NCBI RefSeq assembly: GCF_003333315.1
Contig: NZ_PSYR01000001.1
Coordinates: forward strand, 1,266,501 to 1,330,500
Length of the DNA stretch: 64,000 bases
Origin: Acidiferrobacter thiooxydans
Lineage (GTDB): Bacteria; Pseudomonadota; Gammaproteobacteria; Acidiferrobacterales; Acidiferrobacteraceae
Direction: 5' to 3'
Under the pieces are notes generated by a model. That model worked only from the letters and a program-made list of their open reading frames with translations. It made no database searches and was not told the origin of the DNA. Each line of letters starts with the position of its first letter. Position 1 is the first letter of the stretch. The position numbers and the translations under genes were made by a program. This document shows positions 34,815 to 44,981 of the stretch, piece by piece.

Positions 34815-35482
34815 TGCCAAAGCCCATATTGCAGGAAAGCGCCCGCGACCCGGCCGACGCCCTGTGGGATGTCGTATGCCCGGCGGGCGAGCCGTGGATG
34901 GGGGAGGTGCTTGCCGGCCAGACCGTGCGCATCGTCGACCTCATGGGCAACCAGGCGGTCGATACGCTTTTTTATAACCGGCATGACCGTCGCGAGCGCT
35001 ACAGCGCGCAGGCCACCATCGTCGCCCAAAGGGCCCTCTATCTTACGACCGGCTCGGTATTGATGTCGTCGGAGGGGCGGCCCATGCTGACTATCGTCGC
35101 CGATACCTGCGGGCGCCACGATACCCTGGGCGGGGCCTGTTCCGCGGAGAGCAACACGGTCCGCTATGGTCATGACAAGGGATATATGCACAGCTGCCGG
35201 GACAATTTCCTGCAGGCCTCGCACCACTGCGCATGCGGCCAGCGTCTGGGCCTTGGCAAGCGCGACCTCGCTTCCAACATCAATTTCTTCATGAATGTCC
35301 CGGTAGAGGGTCGCGCATTGCGGTTCGCAGACGGGGTCTCGGCTCCCGGAAAATATGTCGAGATGCGCGCCTGCCAGGATGTGGTGATCCTTATTTCGAA
35401 TTGCCCGCAATTGAACAATCCCTGCAACGCCTATGATCCGACCCCGATTCGCATCATGGCCTGGGGGGCGGCGGAGGGTTGA
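34814..35482 (+). CDS. Urea-carboxylase-associated protein 2 (DUF1989; carboxyguanidine deiminase type)
   Basis: The second DUF1989 subunit, 222 aa. It has the family's zinc-type motif [20 protein letters not shown], then [30 protein letters not shown] and [20 protein letters not shown]-like sequence at the end. The metal-binding Cys/His set looks complete. It should assemble with the preceding subunit. A 63-bp gap separates it from the carboxylase-like gene. Confidence 0.9.
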   Translation: MPKPILQESARDPADALWDVVCPAGEPWMGEVLAGQTVRIVDLMGNQAVDTLFYNRHDRRERYSAQATIVAQRALYLTTGSVLMSSEGRPMLTIVADTCGRHDTLGGACSAESNTVRYGHDKGYMHSCRDNFLQASHHCACGQRLGLGKRDLASNINFFMNVPVEGRALRFADGVSAPGKYVEMRACQDVVILISNCPQLNNPCNAYDPTPIRIMAWGAAEG

Positions 35483-35545
35483 TCGGCATGGGGACGACCC
35501 CGTGGCCTATGAATTTTGCGGGACGGCCCGCCGATGCGAGGTGTC

Positions 35546-38500
35546 ATGTTAAAGACCGTATGGGTGGCCGATTCCGGAGTGGGTGCTACGCGCGTGAGAC
35601 AAACGCTTGAGCGTCTGGGGATCGCCATGCGCTGTGCGCCGCCTGTGATCGTAGAAGGGGCGGAGGTGCGCGCGATCACCGCCCTGGCGGCCGCCGCCGG
35701 GGCCGATGTCGTCCATCCCGGATATGGCGTCCGCGCCCGCGATGCGCAGCTCGCGCGCGCGCTCGCAGGCTCCGGGATCGCCTTTGCCGGGGCGCGCGCC
35801 GACGACATCGAGGCGTTCTCGGACCCCGGGCGGGCGCGCGCGCTCGCTTGCGAGGCCGATCTGCCGCTGCTTGCGAGGAGCCGTCCCCTGGAGGATCTTG
35901 CGGATATCCTGGCGGTGGCGGCGACGATCGGCTACCCGGTGGCGCTGTGCTGCGAGAGCGCCCTGTGGGAGCGGCGCTGTGCGCACCCCGAGGCCGTGCG
36001 TGCGGCCTGGGAGCAGTGGCGGCGATCGCCGCCTCCCGGCCTGGGGGCGCTGTGTGTGGAAAGGCGTCTGGCCCAGGCCCGTTGCCTGGAGGTCCCGGTG
36101 TGGGGCGATGGGCGCGGCGCGGTACGGGCCTTGGGCGTGCACGATGTAAGCCTGCGGCGCGACGGCCGGGTGCTGCTGGAAGAGGCGCCCGCCGGGGGAT
36201 TGGCGTCCGGGGAATGCCAGCAGCTCATGGATAGGGCGGTGCGCCTGGCGCGCCACGTGCGCTATCGATCCGCGGGCGTGGTGCGTTTCATCTATGATGA
36301 GCGCGAGCGCGTGTCCTATTTCGTAGCCCTGGACGCGGCGCTCGGGGCCGCGCACGCGCTCGCCTCGATGGTCATCGGGAGCGATATCGTCGCGTGGACG
36401 TTGCGACTCGCGGCCGGGGAAGACGGTGTGTTGGACGACGATCCGCGAGGCGCCGTCGGGCATGCGATCCTGGCGCATGTACGCGCCGAGGATTGGGCGC
36501 GCGGACTGGCACGTTCCGCAGGACGCGTGACCACGGTGTCGTGGCCACCGGGGGCAGAGATCGCGGCCGCCATCGCCGCGGGATCGGAGGTGGCGCTGGC
36601 GGGCGATGGCGAGCTTGCGCATATCGGTGTGGCGGCGGATGATCGCAGGCAGGCATGGCAGGCGCTCGATGAGGCGCTGGCGCAGACCGTGGTGCGCGGG
36701 GTCGAGACCAATAGGGAGTGGCTGCGCGCCTGGGCGCAGGATCCGCGGGTGCGCGCGGGCCGTCCGGATGTCGATATCCTGGCATCCGACCGGCGGCCGG
36801 CCCCGGTGGTGGAGGTCCTGAAGGGGGGGGCGCAGACCACCCTCCAGGACTGGCCGGGACGGCTCGGGTATTGGCAGGTGGGCGTGCCGCCGTCGGGGCC
36901 CATGGATGCGCTCGCGCATCGCTACGCCAACGGGCTTGTGGGCAACGATCCGGGGGCCGTGGTTTTGGAGATGACGCTGGCCGGCCCGCATCTCAAATTC
37001 CATGCGCCGGCGCTGATCGCGCTCACCGGCGCGCCATTTTCGGCACGGCTCGACGGACGCGTACTGCCGATGTGGCAGGTATGTCGGGTGGAGGCCGGCA
37101 GCGAGTTGCTGTGCGGCACGGTGCGTACCGCCGGGGCGCGCGCCTATCTGGCCGTGCAGGGAGGCTTTGTCGCCGATTGCTATCTCGGCAGTGCGGCGAC
37201 GTTTGCCCTCGGCGGTTTTGGTGGTCACGAGGGGCGCGCCCTGAAGGCGGGTGACCGCCTGACCATAACCGCCATCCGGGACGATAGCGTAGTCGGTCGG
37301 CCATTGTCGCGGCGTTTGCGGCCGCGCTACGAACGCCACTGGACGCTCGCGGTCTTGTATGGGCCGCACGGCGCCGATGATTTCTTTACCACAGACGACA
37401 TTGAGGCCTTTTTTGCCGCCGATTGGCAGGTCCACCCGCAGTCCAATCGAACCGGTGTGCGCTTGATCGGTCCGCGTCCGCAGTGGGCGCGCCCCGATGG
37501 CGGAGAGGCCGGTCTCCACCCTTCGAATATTCATGATAATGCCTACGCCATAGGCGCGATCGACTATACCGGCGACATGCCGGTGATCCTGGGGCCGGAT
37601 GGACCGAGTCTCGGCGGCTTCGTGTGCCCGGCGGTGGTGGTGTCCGCGGACCTTTGGAAGCTCGGGCAGTTGCGTCCGGGGGATACGGTGCGTTTTGTGC
37701 GTGTCAGTCTCGCGGCGGCGCGTGCCTTGCACCGGGATCAGGAGCAGGCATTGGATCTGCGTCCGCCGCCACTCAGGCCGGGCCTGCCGGTCATGGCCCA
37801 TGAAGCGGATGCAAGGGAGGCGATCATCGCGCGCAGCGACGGGTCGCAAGCAGGGGTTGCGGTCGTGTATCGACGCGCCGGCGATGCCAATGTCCTGATC
37901 GAGTACGGGCCACCGATCCTCGATATCGGTCTGCGCCTGCGCGTCCATGCGCTCATGGAGTGGCTGCAGTCGCGCCGCCACGAGCGCTTGAACGACGCCG
38001 TGATCGACCTCACGCCCGGCATACGCTCGTTGCAGGTCCATTACCGCCCCGATCGGCTCTCGCAGGCGGCGCTGGTGGCCGTGCTCGGCGAGGCCGAGGC
38101 CGACCTCGGGGACTTGCGCGAGGCCTGTGTGGCCTCGCGCATCGTGCATCTGCCGCTCGCCTGGGATGACAGTCAGACGCGGCTTGCCACCGCCCGTTAT
38201 CAGCAGCTCGTGCGTCCCGATGCCCCCTGGTGCCCGCGCAACATCGAATTCATTCGCCGCATCAACGGGCTAGACAGCGAGGAGGCGGTGCGCGATATCG
38301 TCTTGGCCGCCGAGTATCTGGTGCTCGGCCTGGGGGATGTGTATCTCGGGGCACCGGTCGCGACCCCGGTCGATCCCCGCCACCGGCTGGTCACCACCAA
38401 GTACAACCCGGCGCGTACCTGGACCCCGGAGAATGCGGTGGGCATAGGCGGGGCCTATCTGTGCATTTATGGCATGGAGGGCCCGGGGGGTTATCAGTTC

Positions 38501-38824
38501 GTGGGGCGCACGCTGCAGATGTGGAACCGGGGGCCTGCGGTCGCGCCGTTTGTAGACGGTGCCCCGTGGCTGTTGCGGTTCTTCGATCGCATCCGGTTTT
38601 TCCCGGTGAGCGAGGAGCAGCTATTGGCGATGCGCGCGGATTTCGCGCAAGGTCGCTTGCCGCTACGTATCGAGGACGGGCGCTTCTCATGGGCCGAGTA
38701 CCAGCGGTTCCTGGAGGCCGAGAGGCCCGGCATCGAGGCCTTCAAGGCGCGTCAACAGGCGGCGTTCGTGCGCGAGCGCGAGTCCTGGGCGCGCAGCGCC
38801 GATGCCGCCGCCTGCGGGGCTTAG
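35546..38824 (+). CDS. Urea/guanidine-carboxylase-like protein lacking biotin carboxylase active site and biotin carrier domain
   Basis: The 1092-aa protein aligns with urea/guanidine carboxylase (normally ~1200 aa). The carboxyltransferase half is well conserved: KipA/AHS2-type domain from about 420 ([20 protein letters not shown]), KipI/AHS1-type domain from about 780, and the late motif [20 protein letters not shown]. The N-terminal biotin-carboxylase domain is degenerate. The Gly-rich ATP loop after GYPV is replaced ([13 protein letters not shown], Lys to C135). The catalytic strand EMNTRLQVEH becomes [10 protein letters not shown] (261-270), losing Glu, Asn, Arg, Gln and Glu; the KxxEEAP Lys is also gone. 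The protein stops at [13 protein letters not shown] where a carrier domain with an AMKM-type biotinyl-Lys should begin. Start from GAGG before ATG 35546. Biotin-dependent carboxylation by this chain alone seems impossible. Confidence 0.88.
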   Translation: MLKTVWVADSGVGATRVRQTLERLGIAMRCAPPVIVEGAEVRAITALAAAAGADVVHPGYGVRARDAQLARALAGSGIAFAGARADDIEAFSDPGRARALACEADLPLLARSRPLEDLADILAVAATIGYPVALCCESALWERRCAHPEAVRAAWEQWRRSPPPGLGALCVERRLAQARCLEVPVWGDGRGAVRALGVHDVSLRRDGRVLLEEAPAGGLASGECQQLMDRAVRLARHVRYRSAGVVRFIYDERERVSYFVALDAALGAAHALASMVIGSDIVAWTLRLAAGEDGVLDDDPRGAVGHAILAHVRAEDWARGLARSAGRVTTVSWPPGAEIAAAIAAGSEVALAGDGELAHIGVAADDRRQAWQALDEALAQTVVRGVETNREWLRAWAQDPRVRAGRPDVDILASDRRPAPVVEVLKGGAQTTLQDWPGRLGYWQVGVPPSGPMDALAHRYANGLVGNDPGAVVLEMTLAGPHLKFHAPALIALTGAPFSARLDGRVLPMWQVCRVEAGSELLCGTVRTAGARAYLAVQGGFVADCYLGSAATFALGGFGGHEGRALKAGDRLTITAIRDDSVVGRPLSRRLRPRYERHWTLAVLYGPHGADDFFTTDDIEAFFAADWQVHPQSNRTGVRLIGPRPQWARPDGGEAGLHPSNIHDNAYAIGAIDYTGDMPVILGPDGPSLGGFVCPAVVVSADLWKLGQLRPGDTVRFVRVSLAAARALHRDQEQALDLRPPPLRPGLPVMAHEADAREAIIARSDGSQAGVAVVYRRAGDANVLIEYGPPILDIGLRLRVHALMEWLQSRRHERLNDAVIDLTPGIRSLQVHYRPDRLSQAALVAVLGEAEADLGDLREACVASRIVHLPLAWDDSQTRLATARYQQLVRPDAPWCPRNIEFIRRINGLDSEEAVRDIVLAAEYLVLGLGDVYLGAPVATPVDPRHRLVTTKYNPARTWTPENAVGIGGAYLCIYGMEGPGGYQFVGRTLQMWNRGPAVAPFVDGAPWLLRFFDRIRFFPVSEEQLLAMRADFAQGRLPLRIEDGRFSWAEYQRFLEAERPGIEAFKARQQAAFVRERESWARSADAAACGA

Positions 38825-38968
38825 CCTCGCGCCTGCGCGCTCTCGGGGCGTGGCCTGTTTGGTGGAGGCGCGGACGTCGTATTAAGCTTGCGCTCGGTTG
38901 CATCCGCGGCGTCCTCGCTAGGGTCGCCTGGGTGTCGTCTTGCGGAAAGACCGCGGGGCCGTTGCGGA

Positions 38969-40276
38969 ATGGGGATGATGGCGAGCGGAGATCTGGGCGG
39001 CCTTGCGCAATCGCCCGAGCGGGTGCTGTATTTCGTGCTGCTGCAGCTGGTGGCGATCATCGCCTTGGCGCGGGCGCTGGGGTGGCTTGCGAGAAAGGTG
39101 GGCCAGCCGCGCTCGGTGGGCGAGATCATCGCCGGCGTGCTGCTCGGTCCCTCCCTGTTCGGGCGCCTCGATCCCGGATTGTTTCATTATGTCTTTGCGC
39201 GCATTACGCCCCTGCCGCTTGTGATCATGAGCCAGATCGGGCTTACCTTGCTCATGTTTCAAATCGGCATGGGCTTTGATTTCTCACACCTCAAGGAGGC
39301 GGCGAACGGGCGCGCGGCGGCGGCCACGGCGGCGGGCTCGATCGCCCTGCCGTTTGTGCTAGGCGTGGTCCTGGGAATCGCCTCCCAGCCCTATCTGGCG
39401 CGCGGGATCCCGGTCGTCCCCTATAGCCTTTTTATCGGCACCGCGTTTGCCATTACCGCCGTGCCCGTGCTCGGCCGGATCCTGGTGGAGTACGGTCTGG
39501 CGCGCACCCGCCTAGGGGCGATCGCCATCAGCGCCGCGGCCGCCAATGACGTGGCCGGTTGGCTCTTGCTGCTGGCGGTGGCGGCATTTGCGAGCGCGCG
39601 GTTCTCGGCGGCGGCCATGGCCTGGCGCCTTGCGTTTCTCGGGCTTTATCTCGCCGTGGCCTTGGCGGTGGTGAAACCGCTCGTGCACCGCATGCTGGCG
39701 CGCCTGTCGTGGCCCGAGGGGCCGGGGCTGCCGCCGGATGTGCTGGCGGCGACGCTGCTTTTGGTGTTCATATCGGGCATGATGACCTACGAGATCGGTA
39801 TATTTACCATCTTCGGCGGTTTCGTGATGGGCGTGATCGTCAACGCCAACACCGAGTTCGTGACCCGGTTTCAGCAAACGGTCGGCGATTTCATCTTCGT
39901 GTTCTTCCTGCCGATCTTTTTTACCTACGCCGGTCTGCGTGCCGATCTCGGCGGCATCGACAATGGCATGCTGTGGCTATGGTGCGGGGTCATTGTGCTC
40001 GCCGCCACGGTGGGCAAGGGCGCCGGGGCCTATGCCGGTGCGCGCCTCGGGGGACTCGACGCCATGAGCGCGCTGGTCATGGGGGCGCTGATGAATACCC
40101 GCGGGCTCATGGAACTGATCGTCATCAATATCGGGTACAGCGCCGGATTCATACCGCATATCGTCTATACGCTGCTCGTGGTCATGGCGATCGTGACCAC
40201 GATGACCACAGGGCCTGCGTTACGCGTGTCCTTGCCGCGGCTTGGCCATGTGATCCCAAGAGACATAGACGCCTAG
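38969..40276 (+). CDS. Kef-type (CPA2) cation:proton antiporter
   Basis: Monovalent-cation/H+ antiporter of 435 aa with about twelve membrane helices. Family stretches: VGQPRSVGEIIAGVLLGPSL, QIGLTLLMFQIGMGFD, FAITAVPVLGRILVEY, AAAANDVAGWLLL (the ND ion-binding region) and MGALMNTRGLMELIVINIGY. No RCK/TrkA-N regulatory domain is attached, unlike KefB/C. It follows the guanidine operon after 144 bp; a shared role is not shown. Confidence 0.9.
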   Translation: MGMMASGDLGGLAQSPERVLYFVLLQLVAIIALARALGWLARKVGQPRSVGEIIAGVLLGPSLFGRLDPGLFHYVFARITPLPLVIMSQIGLTLLMFQIGMGFDFSHLKEAANGRAAAATAAGSIALPFVLGVVLGIASQPYLARGIPVVPYSLFIGTAFAITAVPVLGRILVEYGLARTRLGAIAISAAAANDVAGWLLLLAVAAFASARFSAAAMAWRLAFLGLYLAVALAVVKPLVHRMLARLSWPEGPGLPPDVLAATLLLVFISGMMTYEIGIFTIFGGFVMGVIVNANTEFVTRFQQTVGDFIFVFFLPIFFTYAGLRADLGGIDNGMLWLWCGVIVLAATVGKGAGAYAGARLGGLDAMSALVMGALMNTRGLMELIVINIGYSAGFIPHIVYTLLVVMAIVTTMTTGPALRVSLPRLGHVIPRDIDA

Positions 40277-40505
40277 GTGGGGCCGGGCGGTGTGTCCTAA
40301 GGATACCCGGGATGCGGCTATGTCTCGCGAAAGGTCGCGCGACGCCGGTGCCCTTTATGGCCGCCACCACGCCCGCGTCGGGCCGCCGCGGTCAGGGAGG
40401 GTGACCGTGGCGCCGGTCTCTCCCCGGGTATGGGCGATGGCGGGGCCAAGACCCTCGCTTGCGCTGGTGGTGCGTGCGCCCCGATCCACGAGACAGGGGG
40501 GGGTA

Positions 40506-42860
40506 TCAGGGGCCCCTTCTGATATCGATGTGAAAGTCCTGACCCACCCAATCCCCGGTCTGCCAGCGCAGGGTGAACTGCACGGTGTTTGCGGTGCGTA
40601 ACGCCTCGCGCGTTAGGATGGCGACATGCAAAAGCCCCCAGTCCTCGGACGGCGTGTCGCGCACTGCCTGCCAGCCGTCCTGACCCCAGTGGACGGTAAA
40701 GGGTGCGGCGAGCGCAATGCGCAGTTCCTCGCCGACACGCAGGTACTGGGGGCGCTGGTGGAACTGCCAGATGCAGAACCCAGGTGTGGGGCGCACGCCC
40801 CGATAGCGTCTCCAGGTCGCCACCGGGCGATCGACCGGGACGCCAAGCACGTGGCTGTGGCAGAGCTTCACGAATTCGCCGTGTGCCCACACGAGCGGCA
40901 TGGCCGATCCGCTCGGGTGTCCCGGGGTGAGATCGTACTCCGGGATCGGGGCGCTGTCCCATACCTGCTCCGGCAGCAGACCTCCTTGTCCGGTCATCGC
41001 GGCCATCGCCCGCAGGTAGGGGAGCGCGTCCTCGCCGGCGGCGATCGCATAATGGCCGCGTTCGCCGGTGAGCAAGGGCCAGCCCCGGCCGATGCCGGTG
41101 CCGTCGAAGGGCCGGCCATCGGCGTGTTCCCCATAGCCGTCGCCATTGTAGCGGTGCCAGACGGGCCCGCTTGGTGTCTCGGTCTTCAAAAGACCGTCCA
41201 TGACGGCCACGGAGGCCAGGATGCGCGGATCGTGGGCGTCGCGCAGACCATAGCGCACGAGTTGCAGGAAATCGTTGGATACCTGGCAGCAGGCGGCGAG
41301 TTGCGGGTCGTCGGCGCGGTTTTTGATGGGCAGCACCTCGCGGTCGGCGTCGCGGTCGGTGAGGATGTCGGGCGGGGCCACGCGGATGTAGTGGCCGGGA
41401 ACCTGGAACTGCTGGGACAATGGATCGCCCACGGCATAGGTCCAGGCCTCGATGCGCGCATTCCAGTAGTCGGCGAACATGAGTGCGCACGCTTGGGCGC
41501 GACCGTCAAGAAACGCCGCCCCTTCGACCAGCGCGGCGATCATCACGGCCAGCGTGAAGGCGTTGATGCCGGCGTCTTCCTCCCAGCGATCTTGGGCGGT
41601 GACCGGGCCTTCGCAGACGATGAAGGAGAGCGCACGGAAGACCATGTCGGTGACCGCCATGTCGCCCAAGGCCCCATGCGCCTTGAGGGCGCTTGCCAGC
41701 AGCACCGGAAAGCCCGCCTCATCGAGCTGTACGCCATTCCAGAAGGGTTTGCCCCCGAGCCACTGGTTTTGCAGCCAGTGACCGTCGGCCTGCTGTGTCC
41801 CGATCAGATAGGCGAGGATCTGACGGGCCTCCTTGTGCGCACCGAGGGCGAGGAGCGCGCCCGCGCTCTCGACCAAGTCGCGGGACCATACGAGATGGTA
41901 GCCGCCCAGGGTGTCGCTGGTCTCGCCCCATGGCACCGAGAGGCTCGCCACCAACGCCCCCGGGAAGGTGTGATCCTCGTGGACCTTGATCACCGTAGCC
42001 GAGCGCGCATAGAGCTCGGCGATGCCGGATGGGAGTCGTGCGCCGATGTCCTGGGGGCAGACGCGGGCCGCGTGCCATGCGTGCCAGCGCGCAGCGTATT
42101 CTCGGGCGGCGCGCGGAAATCCCTCGGCAAGCGCCGACCACGCGTTGGTCGCGGCGGCCTCCTTGCTACTGCCAAGCCCGAGGGCGAGTGTGCCACGGGG
42201 CGGCAGGGCGCCGCCGAGCGCAACCTGTCCGGGCCCGGCCTCCGTATATCCCCAGGTCATGCGGCCATTGAGATGAAAGTCCTGCCAGAGGTCGCTCGCG
42301 CCGACTTCGCCCACCGAGCAGGTATCAAGCGCCGCATAGCCATCGGCATCACGGCAGTGGATCGCCAATCCAAAGGGCCCTTGTTCGGCCCACAATACGC
42401 GCCGCCCCTCCCACGCGCCGACCCACGCGCGATTGGCGTGCGCGTCCTCACCGAGACGCGGGGCGCACAGCAGGTAGGGGCGCAGCCCGGCGTTCCCAGT
42501 GAGCGCGAAATCGATCAAAAGGACATCGCGGTCGGGATCGGCGCAGACATGAAGGGTGAATTCGAAGCGTTCGTGGTGGTGACGCAGGCGCGGCAAGGGG
42601 ACGTGCGTATCCTCGAGTTCTAGTACGCAGTCGGGCAAGGCCTTGATCTCCTGCCAGAAACCGCGCCCGTCTGCGATCAGGAACCCGAGGTCGCGAATCT
42701 GCGGGATATCGATGCGCGGATAAAAGACCTCGGTGACAATGCCGTGACCGATAGTAAACCAGAGCCGGCTGTAACCAAGCGCTGTACCCACGCAGTCCTT
42801 GCGACCCGTAGACCACACCGGACGGCGCCAGAGCGCGACAGGGGCGCGTATGGTCCTCAT
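40506..42860 (-). CDS. GH15 glucan 1,4-alpha-glucosidase (glucoamylase)
   Basis: Releases glucose from non-reducing ends of alpha-1,4-glucans or glycogen. The 784-aa protein has an N-terminal beta-sandwich (about 1-260) and the GH15 (alpha/alpha)6 barrel (about 280-690). The substrate-binding stretch is GGYHLVWSRDLVESAGALLA, the general acid lies in RWEEDAGINAF and the general base in LLPEQVWDSA. A beta-rich tail (about 700-784, FHQRPQYLRVGEELRIALAA) follows. No signal peptide, so cytoplasmic glycogen or maltodextrin turnover is likely. ATG 42860 is preferred over an upstream in-frame GTG. Convergent with the antiporter. Confidence 0.9.
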   Translation of the reverse strand: MRTIRAPVALWRRPVWSTGRKDCVGTALGYSRLWFTIGHGIVTEVFYPRIDIPQIRDLGFLIADGRGFWQEIKALPDCVLELEDTHVPLPRLRHHHERFEFTLHVCADPDRDVLLIDFALTGNAGLRPYLLCAPRLGEDAHANRAWVGAWEGRRVLWAEQGPFGLAIHCRDADGYAALDTCSVGEVGASDLWQDFHLNGRMTWGYTEAGPGQVALGGALPPRGTLALGLGSSKEAAATNAWSALAEGFPRAAREYAARWHAWHAARVCPQDIGARLPSGIAELYARSATVIKVHEDHTFPGALVASLSVPWGETSDTLGGYHLVWSRDLVESAGALLALGAHKEARQILAYLIGTQQADGHWLQNQWLGGKPFWNGVQLDEAGFPVLLASALKAHGALGDMAVTDMVFRALSFIVCEGPVTAQDRWEEDAGINAFTLAVMIAALVEGAAFLDGRAQACALMFADYWNARIEAWTYAVGDPLSQQFQVPGHYIRVAPPDILTDRDADREVLPIKNRADDPQLAACCQVSNDFLQLVRYGLRDAHDPRILASVAVMDGLLKTETPSGPVWHRYNGDGYGEHADGRPFDGTGIGRGWPLLTGERGHYAIAAGEDALPYLRAMAAMTGQGGLLPEQVWDSAPIPEYDLTPGHPSGSAMPLVWAHGEFVKLCHSHVLGVPVDRPVATWRRYRGVRPTPGFCIWQFHQRPQYLRVGEELRIALAAPFTVHWGQDGWQAVRDTPSEDWGLLHVAILTREALRTANTVQFTLRWQTGDWVGQDFHIDIRRGP

Positions 42861-43342
42861 GCGTCGATCCGTGCGCGCGGGGCTTGTTGCGGTGCGCACC
42901 GGAATGCGCGTGTCGGCCCTATCGTGTCCACCAAACCCCCCTCATGTGGCTGTCCAAGGCCCTAGTCTAGACGTCCGGGACCAGGTCGGGAATGCGGATG
43001 GACCCGCTGCCGGCATGATGGCCTCGATCGTCCGCCGGCGAGGCAAGAAAAGACGCAGTCGTGTCGCTGGGGCCTGAGCGGGGTCAGGCGATGGCCGCGC
43101 ACCCGACCCGAGACTACCGCGTGCCCGGAGGTGGCGCGTGGCCCATTACGCCTTGTGGTGTCGGCCGGGGTGTCGGGGTTTTGGTGCTGGGGGACCGGGC
43201 CGGTCGTGGCGGTTTTTCGTGAGAGGTATCGGCGGGTCGCTTGGAGCTTGATTTTGCGCAGGGTTACTCTTAGAGTAGCGAGCCTTCCATGCCCATCGCA
43301 GGCGCCACCGCGAGCAGGGTCGAGGCGCAGAGCATTAAAGTA
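42861..43342. other. Intergenic region before tRNA-Glu
   Basis: No gene is convincing; both strands give Arg/Pro-rich frames. A near-palindrome TACTCT-T-AGAGTA (43265-43277) lies about 65 bp before the tRNA and may sit in its promoter region. Confidence 0.5.
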
Positions 43343-43418
43343 GTCCCCATCGTCTAGAGGCCTAGGACATCGCCCTTTCACGGCGGTAACAGGGGTTCGA
43401 ATCCCCTTGGGGACGCCA
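43343..43418 (+). tRNA. tRNA-Glu (anticodon TTC)
   Basis: A full 76-nt cloverleaf with encoded CCA: acceptor GTCCCCA pairing with TGGGGAC, D-arm CGTCTAGAGGCCTAGG, anticodon loop CTTTCAC (anticodon TTC) on a CGCC/GGCG stem, and TpsiC arm AGGGGTTCGAATCCCCT. A tyrosine integrase gene starts 92 bp downstream, so its 3' end is the probable attachment site. Confidence 0.97.
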
Positions 43419-43509
43419 ATAAAATCAACAACTTACAGAAAACCCTCCCGAAAATAACCCCATTTGGTAACCTGATGGTAACTTCAGATACCAAAACGGG
43501 AGGGCTGTC

Positions 43510-44262
43510 ATGGCATGCTTTCAAAAGCGGTCGGGGTCTTGGCGCGCCATCATTAAACGCAAGGGTTACCCCACCCAGACCCGCACGTTTGACCTGAAAG
43601 GCCAAGCGGAAACCTGGGCCAAGCAAATCGAAAATGAAATGGATCGCGGCGTCTTTGTCTCGCGGGCCGAGGCGGAGTCCACTACGCTTGCCGAACTCCT
43701 CGACCGGTATGAGAACGAGATCACCCCACAAAAGCGTGGGGCCGCAATGGAGCGGTCCCATCTAAAGGTGATCGGCCAAGATCCTATCGCCCGCTGCTTT
43801 GCCGCGCGGATCACCGGCCGGGAGTTGACGGCCTACAAGAATCGACGCCTCGCGGTGGTGGCGGGGTCCACTCTGAACCGCGAACTGAATGTCCTCTCCC
43901 ACGTCTTTACGGTCGCCGCGCAGGAATGGCACATCCACCTGCCGTGGGGCAACCCGGTACGATTGCTGAGCCGCCCGCGCGTGAACGACAAGAGAGACCG
44001 CCGTCTGGTCGGCGACGAACTGCCGCGCCTCCTGGCCGCCGCGCAGACCTATGGCGGCTCGGCCCCCCAGATGGCGGGCCATATCGGCCCGATCATCACC
44101 TGGGCCATCGAGACCGCGATGCGCCGCGGGGAGATTGCCGCCATGCGCTGGGAACACCTAGACCGCAAGGCCCGGGTGCTCCTGATTCCGGAAACGAAAA
44201 ACGGGACGCCCCGGCGGGTGCCGCTCTCCACGGCGGCGCTGGGGGTGCCGGTCCGGCATTAG
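43510..44262 (+). pseudogene. Site-specific tyrosine integrase, 3'-truncated
   Basis: The 250-aa frame has the SAM-like core-binding domain (STTLAELLDRYENEITPQKR) and the start of the catalytic domain with the first Arg (ETAMRRGEIAAMRWEHLDRK) and KNGTPRRVPLS. It then ends with GVPVRH before the HxxR box and the nucleophilic Tyr. About 80-100 residues are missing, so it cannot recombine. Sequence beyond the break belongs to another gene. It lies directly behind the tRNA, as expected for the original element. Confidence 0.88.
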
Positions 44263-44273
44263 CCGAAGCGTAC

Positions 44274-44468
44274 AACCGGATTGCCCGGCAGGTCGCCGAG
44301 AAAAAACTGAAGCCGATCGATGCCCCTGCACCAGCCGCAACCGGGACCGCCACCAAGCCCCGGACAACGGCAACGGGAACCCCGGCGACCGTTGCGCCCG
44401 GCTACCACCCTTCGGGGCGGCGACTGGCACCCGGGGAAAAAGTCCGGGAGGACGGGTTAGATTTTTGA
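44274..44468 (+). pseudogene. 3' fragment of an unknown mobile-element gene
   Basis: A frame beginning inside the integrase break reads AEAYNRIARQVAEKKLKPID, then a Pro/Thr/Ala-rich linker and HPSGRRLAPGEKVREDGLDF before a stop. It has protein-like composition but no start of its own, so it looks like the tail of a gene fused to the broken integrase. A conjugation/mobilisation origin is suggested only by the P-loop fragment that follows. Confidence 0.45.
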
Positions 44469-44520
44469 CACATTTCCTCCCCTCTCGTAGGGGAGACACA
44501 CACTCACATAGGAGCACATC

Positions 44521-44640
44521 ATGACCGACAGACTGAAACTTTTTATCTCCCACGGGGACAATGGCGGCACAGGCAAATCGATGGCCGCCGCCATAGCCCT
44601 CGATCACTGCCAAGGCGACCGCCCAAGCGCCGCGGATTAG
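44521..44640 (+). pseudogene. 5' fragment of a P-loop NTPase gene
   Basis: ATG 44521 is preceded by TAGGAG and opens MTDRLKLFISHGDNGGTGKS, a typical N-terminal Walker A of ParA/MobD-like ATPases, but a stop comes after only 39 residues, where unrelated sequence begins. It is the start of a truncated gene. Confidence 0.6.
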
Positions 44641-44672
44641 CGCCACGGCCGCCAACCAGCCGCCGGTGATCG

Positions 44673-44873
44673 TTGTATTGCCGCATCACCCACGGCTTTA
44701 ATCGCAAGTGTGAAGAGGAACTGCGGAGGAGGGAGAACAAGGCGATGGTATTGGTGTCGCACCACCTGGATATCATCCGTAACAACTGTGATCACGCGGC
44801 CTTTTTGCAACACGGCAAGCTGCACTTTTTTGATTCGGTGGACGAAGCCATCTCCGCCTATGAGCAGATGTGA
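44673..44873 (+). pseudogene. 3' fragment of a polysaccharide-export ABC ATPase (KpsT/Wzt type)
   Basis: The ~66-residue frame holds the last part of a nucleotide-binding domain: FNRKCEEELRRRENKAMVLV, the H-loop SHHLDIIRNNCDHAAFLQHG, and DSVDEAISAYEQM. These match the end of KpsT/Wzt ATPases that export capsule or O-antigen. Walker A, signature and Walker B are absent. Together with the FkbH-like gene it points to a lost polysaccharide cluster. Confidence 0.8.
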
Positions 44874-44981
44874 TCGAGCCTGTTGAGTCTTTTGCCTGGT
44901 AGTGCCGAACTTGACGAAAAACGGTGCTTTGTAGTAACGTTTATACGTGTTAGTTTGTCATGAGATATCTGGGGTACCACC

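Noticed and set aside
35549-38149. Very long open frame (about 866 codons) on the minus strand opposite the carboxylase-like gene
   Set aside because: It is a composition shadow: the product is rich in Arg, His and Pro with no domain, while the plus-strand frame has conserved motifs.
40626-42623. 665-codon frame on the plus strand opposite the GH15 gene
   Set aside because: No family motif; GH15 catalytic and binding motifs are on the minus strand.
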